Of a DNA stretch of 64,000 nt, positions 55,703 to 64,000 are shown one piece after another. The DNA lies in the NCBI GenBank assembly GCA_963811335.1, contig CAWERB010000030.1:186001-250000 (forward strand), written 5' to 3'. The DNA is from Trebonia sp963811335. GTDB lineage: Bacteria > Actinomycetota > Actinomycetes > Streptosporangiales > Streptosporangiaceae. Within the stretch, counting starts at the first letter, position 1. The number at the start of each line of letters is the position of its first letter. The notes beneath the pieces are model-generated. The model worked only from the letters and a program-made list of their open reading frames with translations, was not told where the DNA came from and did not search any database. The position numbers were made by a program, and so were the translations under genes.

Positions 55703-55854
55703 GGCGTCATGATCGCACGGGCGTTAGGTGATGCACAGGCTTAATCCGGGCACCCCGCGCCGACGTCGAGGAGGCGCTCGACCGCGCCGCCGGCGAGTGG
55801 CGGCGGGGCGGGGTCCGGCGGCTTCACCGCACTGCCGCCTGTTACCGTGCCGCC

Positions 55855-56250
55855 ATGGGAATCGCGCTCAGCGAAGCGGCGCTCAGGCTGCTCGACGGAC
55901 GTAACTACGCGGTCCTGGCCACGGTGAATCCCGACGGCAGCCCGCAGACCTCCGTGATGTGGATCGGCCGCGACGGCGGTGACCTGTTGTTTTCCACCGT
56001 CGAAGGACGCGTCAAGCACCGCAACATGCTGCGCGACCCGCGCGTCAGCGTCACCGTGATCGACTCCGCCGACCCGGAGAACTACGTCGAGCTCCGCGGC
56101 CGGGTATCGATGACGCCGGACACCGGGCGGCGGCTCGATACCCAGCTTTCCTGGAAGTACGACGGCAAGGACCCGGGCGAGGACAAGCCCGGCGCGGTCC
56201 GCGTCGCTGTGCGCATGACGGTGGAGAAGGCCACCGGGTACGCCTCGTAG
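55855..56250 (+). CDS. PPOX-class F420-dependent oxidoreductase
   Basis: 131-residue split-barrel flavin/deazaflavin protein. LLDGRNYAVLATVNPDGSPQ and TSVMWIGRDGG open the barrel, LLFSTVEGRVKHRNMLRDPR is the cofactor-binding segment with KxxNM, and NYVELRGRVSM follows. The pattern fits F420H2-dependent reductases or biliverdin-reductase-like members of the FDOR-B group. These reduce quinones, tetrapyrroles or unsaturated esters with F420H2. Divergent from the permease; no partner. Confidence 0.88.
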   Translation: MGIALSEAALRLLDGRNYAVLATVNPDGSPQTSVMWIGRDGGDLLFSTVEGRVKHRNMLRDPRVSVTVIDSADPENYVELRGRVSMTPDTGRRLDTQLSWKYDGKDPGEDKPGAVRVAVRMTVEKATGYAS

Positions 56251-56491
56251 CCCGGCTGAGCCCGGCCCGCCATCGCGCTGATTGCCGGTGGACCTGATGG
56301 GTGGTGGCCTACGGCCCTAGTTCGGGTCACCGCAAGACGTCGGCCAGGACCTTCGCTGGGACTTCCGCCACTGGAGCGGCGACGGGCCGGCGCGCAGGCT
56401 GAACCCATGAACGAAGCAGCGCCAGGCCGGCCGGCCGGATCAGGCGCCTGCCGCGCCCGTGCTCATGGGCATCACGCCCAGCTGACGAGCT

Positions 56492-56539
56492 CCGCGGGTG
56501 CCACGCCCACCACGGCCATGCCGGGCGTGGCACCCGCGG
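56492..56539. other. Large perfect hairpin upstream of the oxidoreductase gene
   Basis: A perfect 17-bp inverted repeat (arms 56492-56508 CCGCGGGTGCCACGCCC and 56523-56539) with a 14-base loop lies 48 bp before GTG 56588, in the 337-base gap 56251-56587. It lacks a T-tract and could be an attenuator, an operator or a terminator for the gene upstream. Nothing else is seen in the gap. Confidence 0.6.
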
Positions 56540-56587
56540 TCGCCGGCTGGCTGGGCGGCCGCAAGTTACCGAGGTGGTGCGAAAGCA

Positions 56588-57505
56588 GTGAAAGCGGTTG
56601 TCTGCACGCGGTACGGGCCGCCGGAGGTGCTCCAGCTGAGGGAGCTTCCCCAGCCCGCTCCCGGGCGCGGTGGGGTGCGCATCCGGGTCCACGCGACCGC
56701 GGTGACGTCGAGCGACTGCCTGGTCCGGAGCCTTAACGTGCCGCCATTGATGCGGATCGCGGCACGGCTGGCCGTGGGCGTGACGAGGCCGCGGAGCGTG
56801 CCCGGCATGGTCATGGCAGGTCAGGTAGACGCAGCCGGCCAGGACGTCAGGCGGTTCACCGAGGGTGATCGGGTGTTCGGCTTCGACCGTTTCGGCTTCG
56901 GCTGTTACGGACAGTACAAGTGCATGCCGGAAGGCGGCCTCCTGACGGCCATGCCGTCGCGGCTCAGTTACCAGGAGGCCGCCTCCATCCCATACGGGGG
57001 ACTGCTTGCCCTGTACTTCCTGCGCAGGGGGAAGATCGAGAGCAGGCGAGAAGTCCTCGTCTACGGAGCATCCGGTGCCGTGGGCACTTCCGCGGTGCAG
57101 CTGGCCAGGCATTTCGGGGCAGCGGTCACCGGGGTCTGCAGCTCCGCGAACCTCGAGCTGGTGAAGTCCCTGGGGGCCGGCGCGGTGATCGACTACGCGA
57201 AGGACGACTTCACCACGTCAGGCAAGCGCTATGACCTCATCTTCGTCGCCGTGGGGAACCGGGTGAATCCTCCCGCGCGGGCGCGCTGCGAGATGGCACT
57301 AGCCCCGGGCGGGGCGTACGTGTCAGTGGATGCGGGAAGGCCGCGGCTGCACGCGGCAGACCTGCTGCTCTTGGCGCAGCTTGCCGAGCAGGGCGAGCTC
57401 AAGCCGGTGATCGACCGGTGCTACGCGCTGGAGCAGATGGCCGAGGCGCACCGGTACGTGGAGGCGGGGCACAAGCGGGGAAACGTGATCGTGACGATCG
57501 GGTAG
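56588..57505 (+). CDS. Zinc-independent medium-chain dehydrogenase (quinone oxidoreductase-like)
   Basis: 305-residue MDR protein. MKAVVCTRYGPPEVLQLREL is the typical NADPH:quinone-oxidoreductase start, VLVYGASGAVGTSAVQLARH the nucleotide-binding loop, and HRYVEAGHKRGNVIVTIG the usual end. No zinc-ligand cysteine set is present. It probably reduces quinones or enones with NADPH. GTG 56588 is preceded by GAGGTGG. The TetR gene is convergent with it, stops about 50 bases apart. Confidence 0.88.
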   Translation: MKAVVCTRYGPPEVLQLRELPQPAPGRGGVRIRVHATAVTSSDCLVRSLNVPPLMRIAARLAVGVTRPRSVPGMVMAGQVDAAGQDVRRFTEGDRVFGFDRFGFGCYGQYKCMPEGGLLTAMPSRLSYQEAASIPYGGLLALYFLRRGKIESRREVLVYGASGAVGTSAVQLARHFGAAVTGVCSSANLELVKSLGAGAVIDYAKDDFTTSGKRYDLIFVAVGNRVNPPARARCEMALAPGGAYVSVDAGRPRLHAADLLLLAQLAEQGELKPVIDRCYALEQMAEAHRYVEAGHKRGNVIVTIG

Positions 57506-57556
57506 GCCCGGGCAAGCCCGTTCTGGATATCTCCAGTGCCCGCCTCGCGGTGACCG

Positions 57557-58420
57557 TCAGCCGGGCGCCAGCCGCTCGAACGTGTCGAGCAGCAGGGCGA
57601 GGACGGACTCGAACGTGTCCAGCTCGGCGTGCTCGACCACGGCCGGGCCCAGCGCGGCCAGGTTCGGGTACTGCGCCGCGTCGACGGCGCCGTACGCGTC
57701 CCGCCAGCGCCGCAGGTCCGACTCCCGCTCCCGCGCGGGCCTGGCGAGGTAGTCGGCGTCGACGGCGCCGAAGGCGAGGATGCAGTCGCCGAGGCTGCGG
57801 TAGAGCCGCACCGCCTGGTCCCCCGCGAAGCCGGCCGCGCGCAGCTGGCCGAGCACCTCATCGATGATCCGCCTCTCGTGCTCGCCGCCGGTGACCCGCG
57901 CCGCGACGACGACCGCCACCCGCGGGTGCGCGAGGTAGGCCAGGTACGTGGCGCGGGCCAGCGAGCGCAGGTTCTCCTTCCAGTCCCCGGTCGGCTGGTA
58001 GCTCGCCAGCGCCTGGGCGATCAGCCGGTCCGCGACCGCAAGCATCAGGTCGTCCATGCTGGCGAAGTACCGGTACACCGCGGTCGGGTCACAGCCGAGC
58101 GCCGCGCCAAGCCTGCGCACGGACAGCGCCGCCGCGCCGTGCTCGCCGACCAGGCTCATCGCCGCGTCCACGATCAGGCTGGCTGACAGCAGTGAGCCAG
58201 AACGGGTGCGTGTGTTACGCGTCCGCCTAGCGATAACCCGGTCGCGCGCGGCGGTCCCGGCGCCGCTCGCGCCGTTCGCCGCCTCGCCGCTCGCGCCGTT
58301 CGCCGCCTCGCCGGGCGCGTTGCGCGCCGTGCTGTCGGTCACCGCCGCCCTCGCTCTCGTCCGCGGCTCATTCAACCACGCGGGCCGCTCGCCGGGCAGA
58401 CGATGAGAGAGTTCTGTCAA
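57557..58420 (-). CDS. TetR-family regulator with an extended N-terminus
   Basis: Up to 287 residues. The HTH is unusually far in (about 75-125): LLSASLIVDAAMSLVGEHGA and LSVRRLGAALGCDPTAVYRY, followed by a TetR_C-type ligand domain ending LLLDTFERLAPG. The leader contains GEAANGAS twice, encoded by an exact 24-bp tandem duplication (58263-58310). The outermost start, TTG 58420, lies inside an operator-like palindrome; GTG 58342 would leave 261 residues and is more likely. Divergent from the amidohydrolase gene, its probable target. Confidence 0.8.
   Translation of the reverse strand: MTELSHRLPGERPAWLNEPRTRARAAVTDSTARNAPGEAANGASGEAANGASGAGTAARDRVIARRTRNTRTRSGSLLSASLIVDAAMSLVGEHGAAALSVRRLGAALGCDPTAVYRYFASMDDLMLAVADRLIAQALASYQPTGDWKENLRSLARATYLAYLAHPRVAVVVAARVTGGEHERRIIDEVLGQLRAAGFAGDQAVRLYRSLGDCILAFGAVDADYLARPARERESDLRRWRDAYGAVDAAQYPNLAALGPAVVEHAELDTFESVLALLLDTFERLAPG
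58263..58310. repeat. 24-bp in-frame tandem duplication in the TetR gene
   Basis: Two exact 24-bp units (58263-58286, 58287-58310) duplicate eight residues of the N-terminal leader, without breaking the frame. Confidence 0.85.
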
Positions 58421-58430
58421 CAGTGTTGAC
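58416..58430. promoter_or_regulatory. TetR operator candidate
   Basis: GTCAACAGTGTTGAC is a perfect palindrome around a single central base, placed between the divergent TetR and amidohydrolase genes, 61 bp before the latter. Confidence 0.7.
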
Positions 58431-58490
58431 TGATAGGTCGCCGAGGCCGCACCATCGTACGGAATGTCCGGGCGAACGAAAGAGCACTCG

Positions 58491-60177
58491 ATGACCAGCG
58501 CACCTCAGGCCGACCTGCTGTTCGACAACGGGCCGGTGTTCGCGGCCGACGGCGCGCGCACCCCGGCGCACCGGGCCGTGGCGGTGGCGGGCGGCCGCAT
58601 CGTCGCGGTCGGGCCCGAGGCCAGGGACCTGGCGGGCCCGCGCACCGAGCGGGTCGACCTGGCCGGGCGGCTGCTCGCGCCCGGCTTCCAGGACTCGCAC
58701 ATCCACCCGGTCTTCGGCGGGCTGGAACTCGGCCGCTGCGACCTAACCGCGTACCTGACGGCGGATGAGTACCTGGCGGCGATCGGCGGTTACGCGCGCG
58801 CCCACCCGGAGGCCGCGTGGATCACCGGCGGCGGCTGGGCGCTGGAATCCTTCCCCGGCGGGCTGCCCACCGCGGCCGCCGCTCGACGCCGTGGTCCCTG
58901 ACCGGCCGGTGTTCCTGCCCAACCGGGACCACCACGGCGCCTGGGTCAACACGCCGCGCCCTCGAGCTGGCCGGGATCACCGCGGACACCCCGACCCGGC
59001 CGACGGCCGGATCGAGCGCGACGCCGACGGCGACCCGACCGGGACGCTGCAGGAGGGCGCGCTGCCGACCTCGTCGAGCGCCCTGCTGCCGCGCGACCGT
59101 CGGCGGACGAGCTCGACGCGGCGCTCGACGCGGGCGCAGGCGCTACCTGCACTCGCTCGGCATCACCGGCTGGCAGGACGCGCTGGTCGGCGCGATGATC
59201 GGCAAGGCCGACATACTTCGGCGTCTACCTGCGGCGCCGCCGAGCGGGCGGCTCACCGCCCGGGTGCGCGGCGCGCTGTGGTGGGACCGCGACCGCGGCA
59301 GCGAGCAGATCGACCGAGCTCGTAGAGCGCCGCCGGGCGGCCGCGCGCGCCGGCCGGCCGGTTCCGCCCGCCGCAGCGTGAAGATCATGCAGGACGGCGT
59401 CGCCGAGAACTTCACCGCCGCGCATGCTCGAGCCCGTACGCTCGACGGCTGCGGCTGGCGCGACCGGACGACGACCAGCGGTCTGAACTTCGTCGACCCG
59501 GGCAAGCTGCGGCGATTACGTGACCGCGCTCGACGCGCCGGCTTCCAGGTGCACTTCCACGCCCTCGGCGACCGCGCCGTGCGCGAGGCGCTCGACGCGG
59601 TCGAGGCGGCGCGCGCGCGCCAACGGCCCGCGGCAACCGCCACCACCTGGCGCACCTGCAGGTGGTGCACCCCGACGACGTGCCGCGCTTCGCGGCAGCT
59701 CGGCGCCACCGCCAACATCCAGCCGCTGTGGGCCGCGCACGAGCCGCAGATGGACGAGCTCACCATCCCGTTCCTCGGCGAGCGGCGGGCCGCCTGGCAG
59801 TACCCGTTCGGCGACCTGCTGCGCGCGCCGGCGCCGCGCCTCGCCGCGGGCAGCGACTGGCCGGTCAGCAGCGCCGACCCGCTCGCACGGCATCCACGTC
59901 GCCGTCAACCGGGTCGCGCGCGGGCGGCGCCGAGGCCGAGCCGCTCTACGCCGACGCAGGCGGCTGACGCTGGCCGACGGCGCTCGCCGCGTACACCGCG
60001 GGCACCGCCCGGGTGAACCACCAGGACGACACGACCGGGCGCCTCGCGACCGGGCATGCTACGCCGACCTCGTGGTGCTCGACCGCGACCCGTTCGGCGC
60101 GCCCGCCGGAGCAGATACACCAGACGCGGGTCGCCGCCACGTTCGTCGGCGGCGAGGCGGTGTTCCGGTCCCGATGA
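58491..60177 (+). pseudogene. YtcJ/AepA-like metal-dependent amidohydrolase, ten or more frameshifts
   Basis: The first 130 residues are intact (ADLLFDNGPVFAADGARTPA, FQDSHIHPVFGGLELGRCDL with the HxH metal pair). After 58880 the same protein continues in pieces across frames: VPDRPVFLPNRDHHGAW, GITGWQDALVGAMIGKAD, SVKIMQDGVAENFTAA, GFQVHFHALGDRAVREALDAV, ATANIQPLWAAHEPQMDEL, LAAGSDWPVSSADPL and VAATFVGGEAVFRSR at the end. All metal and active-site motifs survive and each shift is one or two bases. That pattern suits poor local sequence more than decay, but both remain possible. ATG 58491. It would hydrolyse an amide or related bond of an unknown compound. Confidence 0.75.
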
Positions 60178-60201
60178 ATTCTCGGGCCACGATGTCCGCG
60201 C

Positions 60202-61147
60202 TCACGGATCCGACGTGGGACAGGGCGTGTCCGCCTGGTCGAGTTCGGCGGCGATCTCGGCGATGCGGGCACGGATCCAGGCGTGCGCGGGGCTGGCGGT
60301 GTGCCGCGGGTGCCACCACTGCGTCTGGGTGATGGCGGGCAGGGCGACGGGCGGCTCGAGCACCCGGATGTCGGCGGTGCGGCGCAGGTGCGGCACGGCG
60401 CGCTCCGGCACCACCGTCACCAGGTCGGTGCCCTCGAGCAGGAACGGCGCGAGCAGGAAGCTCTCCACGGTGAACTCGATGCGGCGCGGTACCCCGGAGC
60501 GCTCCAGGTGCTGGTCGACGATGGAGGCGGGCTGGCCGCGCCCCATCGAGTAGACGAGGTGGCCGAGGCGCAGGTAGGCGTCCATGGTCATCCGCTCCCC
60601 CACGGCCGCGTTGCCGGCCCAGACGCAGCACAGCCAGCGGTCGGCGAACAGCCGCTGGCTGGCGAGCTGTGCCTCTGGCATGATCTCGGCGGGCTCGATG
60701 ACAAGGTCGGCGGCGCCGTCGCGCAGCAGCCGGATCGGGTCGGGCAAGCGCGGCAGCACCCGGATGGTGACGCCGGGCGCCGCGGCGGCCAGCCGGCGGA
60801 CCAGCGGGCCGATCGAGCATGAGGAGGCTGTAGTCGGAGCAGCTCACCGTGCAGCTCGCGCGGTCCTTCGCCGGGTCGAAGCCGGCCGGGGAATCCAGCG
60901 CGCCGCGGATGATCGCGAGCGCGTCGCGCACGGGCTGGCGCAGCGCCTCGGCCCGCGGCGTCGGCGCAAGCGCGAGGCCCTCGCGGACCAGCAGCGGGTC
61001 GCCGAACAGCTTGCGCAGCCGGGCCAGGGCGTTGCTCATGCCCGGCTGGCTCAGGCTGAGCCGGCTCGCCGCGCGGGACACGCTCCGCTCCTCCATCAGC
61101 GCGTCGAACGCCACCAGGAGATTGAGATCGACCCCAGCCAGCTCCAT
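60202..61147 (-). pseudogene. LysR-family regulator, one frameshift
   Basis: About 315-residue LysR protein. The HTH is VDLNLLVAFDALMEERSVSR and LSLSQPGMSNALARLRKLFG, typical of the NodD/NahR-like branch, followed by LLVREGLALAPTPRAEAL. The frame shifts near 60815 after DYSLLMLDRPAG, and the sensor domain continues with DPIRLLRDGAADLVIEPAEI and IEFTVESFLLAPFLLEGTDL. It is divergent from an aromatic-type FAD monooxygenase, the classic LysR arrangement, so it likely activates that gene with an aromatic inducer (inference). Confidence 0.8.
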
Positions 61148-61242
61148 GATGCTTAACTACCAGTGATTATTCGCGCTGGCAATACTCATCATTCACAAGT
61201 TCCGTTGGCCGAATACCCACTGCCAGGCCTACGATCGGGGCC
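61148..61242. promoter_or_regulatory. LysR/monooxygenase divergent promoter region
   Basis: 95 bases, A/T-richer than the flanks. GATTATT and AATACTC (61158-61183) form an interrupted dyad with a T-N11-A core, the shape of a LysR recognition site. Confidence 0.4.
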
Positions 61243-62964
61243 GTGAACGGACACACTGCGGACACTGAGGTTCCCGTCCTGGTCGTCGGGGGAAGCCTGG
61301 TAGGCCTGTCGACGGCCATGTTCCTCGGCATGCACGGAGTTGCGCCGCTCGTGGTGGAGCGGCACTCCGGCACGGCGATCCACCCGCGCGCCGGGCACTG
61401 GAACCTGCGCACCCTGGAGATCCTGCGGTCCGCCGGGCTTGAGGACACGGTACGGCGCAGGTCGCGCGAGCAGTACCCGCCGGACGGCGGGATCAGCAAC
61501 GTGGAGTCGCTGGCCGGCCGGGAGATCGGGGTCTTCTTCGCCGACCTCAACGCCGGCGTGGCCGAGTTCAGCCCGACCATCAGGCTGTTCGTCAACCAGG
61601 ACGCGATGGAGCCGATCCTGCGGGCCCGCGCCGAGGAACTCGGCGCCCAGCTGCGCTACGGCACCGAGTGCACCGCGCTCGAGCAGGACGACGACGGGGT
61701 GACCGCGGAACTCACCGACGTGGCGACCGGGGCGCGGTCCTGGGTGCGCGCCAAGTATGTGGTCGCCGCCGACGGCAACCGCAGCCCGGTGCGGAACCGG
61801 CTCGGCATCGGGATGCGCAGCCACGGGGTGCTGTCGAACAGCATCACCATCTACTTCCGGGCCGAGCGGGACCTGCAGCCGCTGCTGGCCGGCCGTAACC
61901 AGGGCGTTCACTACGTCACCAACCCGGTGCTGCGCGGCTTCTTCCGGCTGGACCGCGGCGGCAACGGCGGCTTCCTCGTCGTCAACCTGGTCGGGGACAC
62001 CGCCCGCCCCGAGATCGTGGCGGCCTATCCGGAGGCACCCTGGGCGAACGTCGCCGAGGGCATCACCAAGGAACGGGCACTCGAACTGCTCCGTGCCGCG
62101 ATCGGCGTCCCCGGCATGCCGCTGGTCATCCACGACATCGCGACCTGGCAGGCCGTCGCCGACGTCGCCGAGCGGTTCTCCGACGGGCGGGTGCTCCTGG
62201 CCGGCGACGCCGTGCACGTCGTCCCGCCGAACGGCGGCTTCGGCGGCAACACCGGCGTGCACGACGCGCACAACCTCGCGTGGAAGCTCGCCGCCGTGCT
62301 GCACGGCACCGCGGGCCCCGGCCTGCTCGCGACTTACGACGCGGAGCGCCGCCCGGTCGGCGAGTTCACCGTCGAGCAGGCCTACGCGCGGTACGTCGGC
62401 CGGGTGGCGCCCTACCTGGGCACCGCGGGCGCGCAGCAGGTGGTCGACGACCTGTACCTGGAACTCGGCTACCGCTACGACTCGACCGCCATCATCGCCG
62501 ACGCTGGGGATGCCAGCACCGGGGACGCCGACGTGGCGGACGGCGAGCTGGCGCACCGGCACCCGCGCGACCTGCGGGCGCAGCCGGGCTCGCGCGCGCC
62601 GCACGTCTTCCTCAACCGCGACGGCGCGCGGGTGTCCACGCTCGACCTGTTCGGCAAGAACTTCGTCCTGCTGGCCGGCCCGCTCGGCGCCGCCTGGCAG
62701 GAGGCGGCCCAGGCCGCGGCGCAGCGCCTCGGCGTCGGGCTCGACGCCTACCAGGTGGCCGGCGGAGACGACGAAGCCCTGGGGGAAGGTATCCTCACCG
62801 GCAACGGCAACCGCTTCCGCTCGGCCTACCAGATGGCGCCGGACGGCGCCGTCCTGGTTCGCCCGGACGGCTTCGTCGCCTGGCGCGCCGCCGACGGCAG
62901 CCGCGCCACGGCCGAGGTCATGACGGCCGTCTTGTCCCGCGTGCTGCACCGCGAGGATGCCTAA
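61243..62964 (+). CDS. FAD-dependent aromatic monooxygenase (PheA/TfdB family)
   Basis: 573-residue class A flavoprotein hydroxylase. VLVVGGSLVGLSTAMFLGMH is the FAD ADP-binding loop, VVAADGNRSPVRNRLG the DG motif, and VLLAGDAVHVVPPNGGFGGN the GD motif that holds the flavin; a C-terminal thioredoxin-like part follows (STLDLFGKNFVLLAGPLG). Such enzymes hydroxylate phenols, resorcinols or polyketides with NAD(P)H and oxygen. GTG 61243. Divergent from a LysR regulator; the stop lies 35 bp from the right end of a TnpB element, which has not disturbed the gene. Confidence 0.9.
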   Translation: MNGHTADTEVPVLVVGGSLVGLSTAMFLGMHGVAPLVVERHSGTAIHPRAGHWNLRTLEILRSAGLEDTVRRRSREQYPPDGGISNVESLAGREIGVFFADLNAGVAEFSPTIRLFVNQDAMEPILRARAEELGAQLRYGTECTALEQDDDGVTAELTDVATGARSWVRAKYVVAADGNRSPVRNRLGIGMRSHGVLSNSITIYFRAERDLQPLLAGRNQGVHYVTNPVLRGFFRLDRGGNGGFLVVNLVGDTARPEIVAAYPEAPWANVAEGITKERALELLRAAIGVPGMPLVIHDIATWQAVADVAERFSDGRVLLAGDAVHVVPPNGGFGGNTGVHDAHNLAWKLAAVLHGTAGPGLLATYDAERRPVGEFTVEQAYARYVGRVAPYLGTAGAQQVVDDLYLELGYRYDSTAIIADAGDASTGDADVADGELAHRHPRDLRAQPGSRAPHVFLNRDGARVSTLDLFGKNFVLLAGPLGAAWQEAAQAAAQRLGVGLDAYQVAGGDDEALGEGILTGNGNRFRSAYQMAPDGAVLVRPDGFVAWRAADGSRATAEVMTAVLSRVLHREDA

Positions 62965-62998
62965 CGGCGCCGCCGCGTCGTCCGCGAAGGGAGACACC

Positions 62999-63035
62999 TT
63001 GACATCCTCCCTCGCCTGAAGGCGGGGGATTCCAA
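62999..63035 (-). ncRNA. omega-RNA 3' scaffold / right end of the TnpB element
   Basis: Read on the minus strand, AATCCCCCGCC-TTCA-GGCGAGGG is the hairpin conserved at the right end of IS605/IS1341-type elements and ends in GATGTCAA. In these elements the right end is also the scaffold of the TnpB guide RNA, and the next bases of flanking DNA are the guide. Here the guide would be GGTGTCTCCCTTCGCGGACG (62998 down to 62979). Confidence 0.7.
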
Positions 63036-64000
63036 CTAGACCGCTGAGGAGGGCGAGTTGAGGTTCGCGGTTCACAGGCCCGGCAACCCGGTCGCCTCCC
63101 CGCGCTTTCACGGCGTGCCCCGCCGCGATGTTGCGTGCCGCGTTCACGTCGGCGTTGCAGGCGAAATGGCAGGCCACGCACCGGAATGCCGCTTGGCTCT
63201 CGCGGGATTCCTTAGCGGTGTGCCCGCACGCGCTGCAGCGCTGCGAGGTGTACGCGGGTGGTACCTTCTCGACCCGCCCGGGGGCCTTGTCTTCCAGGCG
63301 GCGGACCAGCAGCCCCCAGCCGGCTTTGCCGATGCCGCGGTTGAGGCCGGCCTTGGCCGCCACGTTCGTGCCGGGCGCGTCCTTCGTGCCCCGGGCGGAG
63401 CGCATCATGTTCTTGATCTTGAGGTCTTCGACGCGGATCACGTCGAAGCGCCGCGCGAGGCCGGTGGAGGTCTTCTCCGCCCAGTCCTTGCGCCGGTCCG
63501 CCTCGCGGGCCTTCAGCCGGGCGGCGACGGCCCTGGCGTCGCGGCACCGGTCAGACCCGCGCCTGGCCTTTGCGAAATTGCGCTCGGCGGAGCGGAGCCG
63601 CCGTGCCTCACGCGGGGACAGGCCGGGGCAGAGCAGCAACTCGCCCGTGGACAGGGCGGCGGACACCGCCACGCCCCGGTCGACCCCCACGACCTCGCCG
63701 GTACCCGGTCCCGGCACCGGCGCGGGAATGACGGCGAACGCGACGTGCCAGCGGCCCGCGCGGTCCCGGGTCACCCGGAACGACTTCGCTCCGCCCGGCA
63801 CCGGGCGGGACCAGCGGAACCGCACCCATCCCGCCTTCGGGACCTTCACCGCGGCGTGGCCGCGGTTGAGCCGCCGCACGTCGCCCGGCCCGGCCGCGAC
63901 GATCCGGAAACCCTCGTCTCGCCCGGCCTTGCGCCACCTGGGCCGCCGCAGTTACCGGCGAAGAAGTTCGCCATGGCCTGCCGGTGGTCCCTGACCGCCT
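63000..64000 (-). mobile_element. Right part of an IS605/IS1341-type element (TnpB only in view)
   Basis: The right end is marked by the conserved hairpin at 62999-63035 and tnpB fills the rest to the window edge. The left end and any tnpA lie outside. The element inserted 35 bp after the FAD monooxygenase stop codon. Confidence 0.75.
63036..64000 (-). CDS. tnpB: RNA-guided nuclease TnpB, start outside window
   Basis: Transposon-encoded RuvC-type nuclease, the ancestor group of Cas12, which cuts DNA matching its omega-RNA guide. The three RuvC acidic residues are in VVGVDRG, VIRVEDLKIKNM and CNADVNAARNI; the zinc finger is RCSACGHTAKES with RCVACHFAC. QAMANFFAG at the window edge is the usual N-terminal region; a one-base shift near 63950 separates it from WRKAGRDEGFRIVAAGPGDV. 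At the other end the frame has no stop in the element and stays open through its right end until 61189, so the mature C-terminus is uncertain. Confidence 0.85.

Noticed and set aside
61189..63879. Minus-strand open frame of 896 codons
   Set aside because: Only the first 300 codons are TnpB; the rest is the antisense of the FAD monooxygenase, open because of high GC. Not one protein.

Overview
The window is very GC-rich DNA with dense genes, many GTG starts and stop/start overlaps. It carries NDMA-dependent (mycofactocin-type) alcohol dehydrogenases, an F420-type flavin oxidoreductase, a FurA-KatG pair, an ECF sigma/ABC cluster, a DUF1062 protein and a PknB-type kinase. Together these indicate an Actinomycetota chromosome, plausibly a Streptosporangiales-like soil actinomycete (inference; there is no rRNA or tRNA in the window).

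Layout. 0-5 kb: NDMA alcohol dehydrogenase (cut by the window), adenine/adenosine deaminase, AlkZ-like DNA glycosylase, PLP dehydratase and ArsR regulator. 5-15 kb: TetR/SnoaL pair, a cyclodeaminase-family gene coupled to a FolD lacking its catalytic lysine, an SDR, DUF1062, an AlkA-like glycosylase, and a MarR/MFS pair sharing a perfect 22-bp palindrome. 15-30 kb: aldehyde dehydrogenase with class III aminotransferase, SNF2 helicase with SWIM protein, succinate-semialdehyde-type dehydrogenase, lipoprotein, furA-katG, CaiB CoA-transferase. 30-36 kb: degraded pentapeptide-repeat gene, Ser/Thr kinase, a nested-palindrome element, VOC protein, second NDMA alcohol dehydrogenase, a MITE-like element. 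36-44 kb: a catabolic locus of Gfo/Idh oxidoreductase, DUF993 aldolase-like protein and TIM-barrel isomerase, divergent from a LacI regulator that is followed by an APC permease and a copper amine oxidase. Matching LacI-type operators precede both arms, so it looks like one regulon. 44-46 kb: HATPase, MEDS-STAS and STAS proteins (partner-switching module). 46-53 kb: MarR with flavin oxidoreductases, ECF sigma with ABC genes including an ATPase-permease fusion, and a LexA paralogue. 53-64 kb: VOC, peroxiredoxin, APC permease, F420 oxidoreductase, quinone-oxidoreductase-like ADH, TetR/amidohydrolase, LysR/FAD monooxygenase, and the right end of an IS605/IS1341-type TnpB element with its omega-RNA end.

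Two general features matter for reading the annotation. First, at least sixteen genes carry frameshifts while their protein similarity continues in another frame; two are pairs of opposite shifts that cancel. This is most easily explained by indel errors in a draft sequence, although the pentapeptide gene and the amidohydrolase are hit so often that real decay is possible. Such genes are typed as pseudogene with that caveat. Second, the intergenic DNA holds a family of stem-loops with a conserved stem base and loop, three of them placed at 3' ends of genes and two supplying the last codons and stop, as well as many short exact tandem duplications at or next to stop codons.
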